A DNA stretch of 64,000 nt. It comes from Candidatus Thalassarchaeaceae archaeon (GTDB taxonomy: Archaea > Thermoplasmatota > Poseidoniia > Poseidoniales > Thalassarchaeaceae). Numbering within the stretch: the stretch's first letter is position 1; each line of letters opens with the position of its first letter. Positions 62,701 to 64,000 of this stretch are shown here, piece by piece. Under the pieces are notes generated by a model, which saw only the letters and a list, made by a program, of their open reading frames with translations, had not been told where the DNA came from and did not search any database. Location: positions 321 through 64,320 of the forward strand of contig JALRLV010000003.1 in assembly GCA_023268715.1 (NCBI GenBank). The letters run 5' to 3'. Position numbers and translations under genes: made by a program.

Positions 62701-64000
62701 ATGGATAGAACAGGGGCGGCCTTACCTTCATCGCTAACATTCTCAATCGATGGCACGGATTCTGGATTCCAAGTCACGGGTGGTGTAGTGAATCCAAATG
62801 GTACTTGGAGTGCTGTTATTACCCTTGGACTATCCTTCCCTAGAGGAACTCATAATATTACAGCAAGCTATACTCCAACCGTCAATTATTATGGTTCTAG
62901 TAGTGATACAGGTACTTTTGACAGTAGAGGTTACTCCCTAATTTCAATCCTAGACCCCGCTGACCTAGATCCAGATAGAAGAGTGGTTAGAGGCGATGAT
63001 GTAAGTGTTAATCTTTCAATCATAGATAATGCTGGTCAGTTGGTCGAAAATGCCGAGATAGATATCCTAGTTGATGGTTCATTCATCCAATCTGTAACAA
63101 CGGATTCAACTGGAAGAGCAACGTTGGTCATTCCGGTTGACTCACAAAGAATCCAAGGCTCTATGTTAATTTCAGCAGAATTCCCTGGAATAAATGGAAC
63201 TACAGGATTGATAGGTGATTCCACTTGGTCTAGAGTAATTGTTCTGGCCCCAACTGTAATCGAATTCATTGAATTAACTGGGTCTATGGTCGCGGGAGAG
63301 AACATTACGTTCACTGGAACACTTCTGGATGAACACGGCCAATTATTGACCGACAACGGCCTAATTTCAGGTGGAGTAATCCATATTTGGATTGATGGAA
63401 TTGATGTTGGGTCAGCCTACACAACAGTTTCTAATGCTTCCACTGGGCAATGGAGAGTTACCTATGATTTACCATTAGACATGGATTACGGCGCTCATAC
63501 AGTTACAGCAAAATTCCTTGGAGGGTTTACTTGGGTTGACCCTATGGGTCAAGGAGATTCCTTGAACCCTGAATATTACCTGCCTTCTGCTACTACAATC
63601 GGATTCAACGTCACTCAAACATCTCAAGTCGTCCTTACGACTCCGCCTGGCGAGGTGGATAGGAACGAACTACTCCTGATAGAGGGTATGCTTACCGATG
63701 GAGCTGGTCGTACACTAGGAGATAGATATCTAGAAGTCACTATGAATGGCCAATTCTTAACTGGCCTACAAGTAGAGAACAATGGCACATTCAGCGTATA
63801 TCTCCCAATCCCTCCAGACATGCCCCTAGGGCCTCGTTTGGTGAAGATAATTTTCCAAGGTGAAGAGTTCATACTACCTTCTAACTCAACCACAGTATTC
63901 ACAGTATACGCACCGACCATCATTTCGATAGACCCTCCAAGTGCCTATGCCGTAGGGGATGAAATGAGGCTAACGGGAACCGTTAGGGATAATCTTCCAG
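56719..64000 (+). CDS. Giant surface protein: TSP3 repeats, transglutaminase-like domain, Ig-like repeats (runs off window)
   Basis: The frame is open from ATG 56719 to the window end (2427 complete codons, no stop), with the 3' end missing. A signal-like helix (SAILFTLLMLLTSYSA) is followed by many DxDGDGxPDGWE thrombospondin type 3 calcium-binding repeats to about residue 730. A transglutaminase-like domain follows with candidate Cys 971 (EGDCDEFATVF), His 1019 (WWVEVHLQ) and Asp 1041 (FEACPD). The rest is beta-rich, Ig-like/Big-type repeats of about 100-150 residues. It could be a protease or crosslinking enzyme on the surface. Ribosome site gaggg precedes the ATG. Confidence 0.88.
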   Translation, partial: MMFGNSSQNNLVIARRKERSAILFTLLMLLTSYSAIEFATWEAMGSTDADGDGLPYGLEYYINTQPQDWDSDGDGLPDGWEWQYGLDPLSASGINGSTGDPDGDSLTNLNEYQYGIPSNWDSATTPNKLDNGVWWNGTVPVSNWDEESAMQLIQGLNSDGADEDPMGNICFNTFDDDHDGMVDSWDGDNDGDADCSSNDDDGDNLTDEDPDGWDTDGDGMPDGWEVANNLDPTSNSGDDGTYGDPDGDGLINLYEYVNPAWDTRNGTTNPPTQYWKPGPDNRTNTESPCNPVLGLGPGSPPCSLFTAEVDGITYTDPNNNDTDGDGLNDSYEALVLLTDPTAVDTDGDGISDGVEVNGSYGNPPQASDPRNNNTDGDQFDDGEEDTNFNGVVDANETDPTRIEDSGDFDGDGIQNWEENATCTLWDVADTDGGGIDDGTELSPAHGTNPCTSTYEIYLDVIAWLPVGSSVTVNNTSKLDPTPIDWRQDGAPMAYFESAIGNRTPFQYSSIDGNILRSVSITMPSDAQYVVVLNGSWCWDASLGSANEQHCDDDYLDTDGDGLADWEESLGSWGFESIPTLTDSDGDGVNDFDEIINATDPLEPCDNLNDFDGDGLNNYFENTTGCPLIFGIENGNMSLDNYTTLWNNSDTDNGGVIDYQEYLDGTNPQNNPDDDLNPQDTDGDGIPDTIEREMGTDWLDPDTDGGGIPDGDECPPEYWENGCLDSPFNPWDPTDDVSTNMLYFFAENTTIGVDFNQTHYWRWHTYDYYTGVSWGVNKTLVGYTQMFPTWSTTQGVAHPDFWDNSALHSWQISFRNNGILSPGEELIAPYNAVNYTSWSDTSSGLNFSNYTRDVLIDSSTIDELFVTTPQVIFTDAIRDNTTAFQNSTYATEYDGFDNVSIITQQVLNESGWVSAWDQIEAIQQFLINGNNTTVFLRNHAGSNLNRTLTSGVSEASDDIAVWILEEAQEGDCDEFATVFAAMLRSIGLPTRKVTGFSGGTWVDNGFEVYGNDFSWWVEVHLQTNANQGELDLGWIPFEACPDASVVEVVDETYSPDTLERDYSSGNITLNGTLQFVSNSSSVEGITLELYLTPDNETANVPGSAALATRLIGTAVTDSEGFFSFNGSPSEMIIPGYGSLVVLTQTKGYVGVQAVTFPWVINITDDVNLEITNPIPIDQPMLGVGVNTSVTGYMALANLPQTDPALLDSLQVLLNFTTIEDGEVNLISDLGAGGYFEFRVPISENEPLGLINASLAFLGWHQSDLNNASIPEYHLRPKTLDFNFNITPSPDLSISLEGSDSNSSILDINELIFINGTAVSRGPSPDPLNGTLIFQMRRAGTNGPYTDLATWSLNSSNWTTSPGQFAIQWDFNESSVPIPAGLVDVKFIYTADDLFASDEESFVSSFGIRSYVEFEYTLNPTERGLEASVAVQLSDHTGTSVADFPGTYAVDFNGTEVFNITDPDSGNFNVVWIPNADMFAGDYEWRLNYTGSTWLRSTSVSDTIRIQGRANVTVTLGSEWTDGGTVTWVSGFAQDTFHLTPITGNNSSIVVQMEVPSELPPGPDGSPAPPIIVPLTNNGWINETTGFYNYSFTMPGDVRSGAYFLRFVLDFSTTAEVQGPFYTAITQTRVLAGLQSEFVVDAEPQSIIVIAGTTLLLNATITDIADETVLSDVDVDLYFDWGGPNQVIIDSATTDVDGVARFNPTILEDTTPGFYDLRVHAADDLTDNLTDANPGRWIGNDTFANLTVQVDSQVEITSIPLEVTAGQSFTLSGRVLDGFDGNRSVSGPMAVEVFFLNDSSETLVSSHTTTNNGSFSVSVPTDPFGDGVSSGTKTVVVSVIEGSTPFYLTGTGNASILVKGVTRFTDRTPIIQTVVDRGTSITFGARLTEFSDNDLPVGDTQVAAKFHDTWLTEGVTNGQGLVNFTFDVPHSHPLGLIGVTLYFNGSSTLHSTITVMNQIFVRSPTNLTISSVTDNPVAGESFNVSGTLLSSNGTGIMDRTGAALPSSLTFSIDGTDSGFQVTGGVVNPNGTWSAVITLGLSFPRGTHNITASYTPTVNYYGSSSDTGTFDSRGYSLISILDPADLDPDRRVVRGDDVSVNLSIIDNAGQLVENAEIDILVDGSFIQSVTTDSTGRATLVIPVDSQRIQGSMLISAEFPGINGTTGLIGDSTWSRVIVLAPTVIEFIELTGSMVAGENITFTGTLLDEHGQLLTDNGLISGGVIHIWIDGIDVGSAYTTVSNASTGQWRVTYDLPLDMDYGAHTVTAKFLGGFTWVDPMGQGDSLNPEYYLPSATTIGFNVTQTSQVVLTTPPGEVDRNELLLIEGMLTDGAGRTLGDRYLEVTMNGQFLTGLQVENNGTFSVYLPIPPDMPLGPRLVKIIFQGEEFILPSNSTTVFTVYAPTIISIDPPSAYAVGDEMRLTGTVRDNLP

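Noticed and set aside
62250-62777. 175-codon minus-strand frame near the window end
   Set aside because: Antisense to the beta-rich region of the giant protein; no motif or ribosome site.

Overview
The window looks like a planktonic Marine Group II euryarchaeon (Candidatus Poseidoniales), or a close relative. The informational genes are archaeal: aIF2-beta, aRF1, class I lysyl-tRNA synthetase, aTrm56, archaeal UMP kinase and a NOG1-type GTPase. They sit among bacterial-type metabolic genes: a branched-chain 2-oxoacid dehydrogenase with lipoate synthesis, folP/folB, ABC importers and flotillin. Giant acidic surface proteins and moderate-to-low GC fit the same group. This assignment rests on protein motifs, not on a phylogeny. 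Bases 1-49 are not biological: they match an Illumina P5/Read-1 adapter with an 8-base index, so the window starts at an untrimmed contig end.

Layout. 50-5446: polar amino-acid ABC importer (cut binding protein, two very long permeases, ATPase). 5448-11124: NAD kinase-like protein, lipoprotein, ABC exporter, thioesterase, small membrane proteins, NfeD-like protein. 11211-14216: flotillin, thiolase, DUF2061 protein. 14213-22392: a sulfur gene block. A minus-strand run reads ArsR regulator, TusA, DsrE2, rhodanese-persulfide dioxygenase fusion, FeS/NrfD fusion, molybdopterin oxidoreductase, TauE; a second TauE is divergent. 22397-30768: TraB protein, folP, membrane protein, aTrm56, carAB and a FUN14-like protein that seems to lack a standard start codon. 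30770-41734: lysS, a PRTase-type regulator, dut, aIF2-beta, a ferredoxin-like protein, PCD, NOG1-type GTPase, pyrH, aRF1, argS, peroxiredoxin. 41738-52211: SAP-anchored M28 peptidase, ubiX-like gene, class V aminotransferase, and a lipA-bkdA1-bkdA2-bkdB-lpd-lipB operon. 52316-53567: pteridine-reductase-like SDR, folB, tRNA-Leu(UAA). 53698-64000: two large surface proteins; the last has TSP3 repeats, a transglutaminase-like domain and Ig-like repeats and runs off the window after more than 2400 codons.

How the genes work together. The most notable system is the sulfur block. TusA and DsrE2 are sulfur carriers. The persulfide dioxygenase would release sulfite. The molybdenum enzyme lacks a Tat signal and has a fused FeS-NrfD membrane partner, so it could oxidise sulfite (or reduce a sulfur compound) on the cytoplasmic face. 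Two TauE/SafE proteins could export the anion, and an ArsR-type repressor could sense the substrate. The second coherent unit is the Bkd operon, which carries its own lipoate synthase and octanoyltransferase and fits growth on imported amino acids or peptides, together with the importer and the M28 peptidase. No rRNA genes, CRISPR arrays or insertion sequences were seen. No gene-free stretch exceeds 300 bases.
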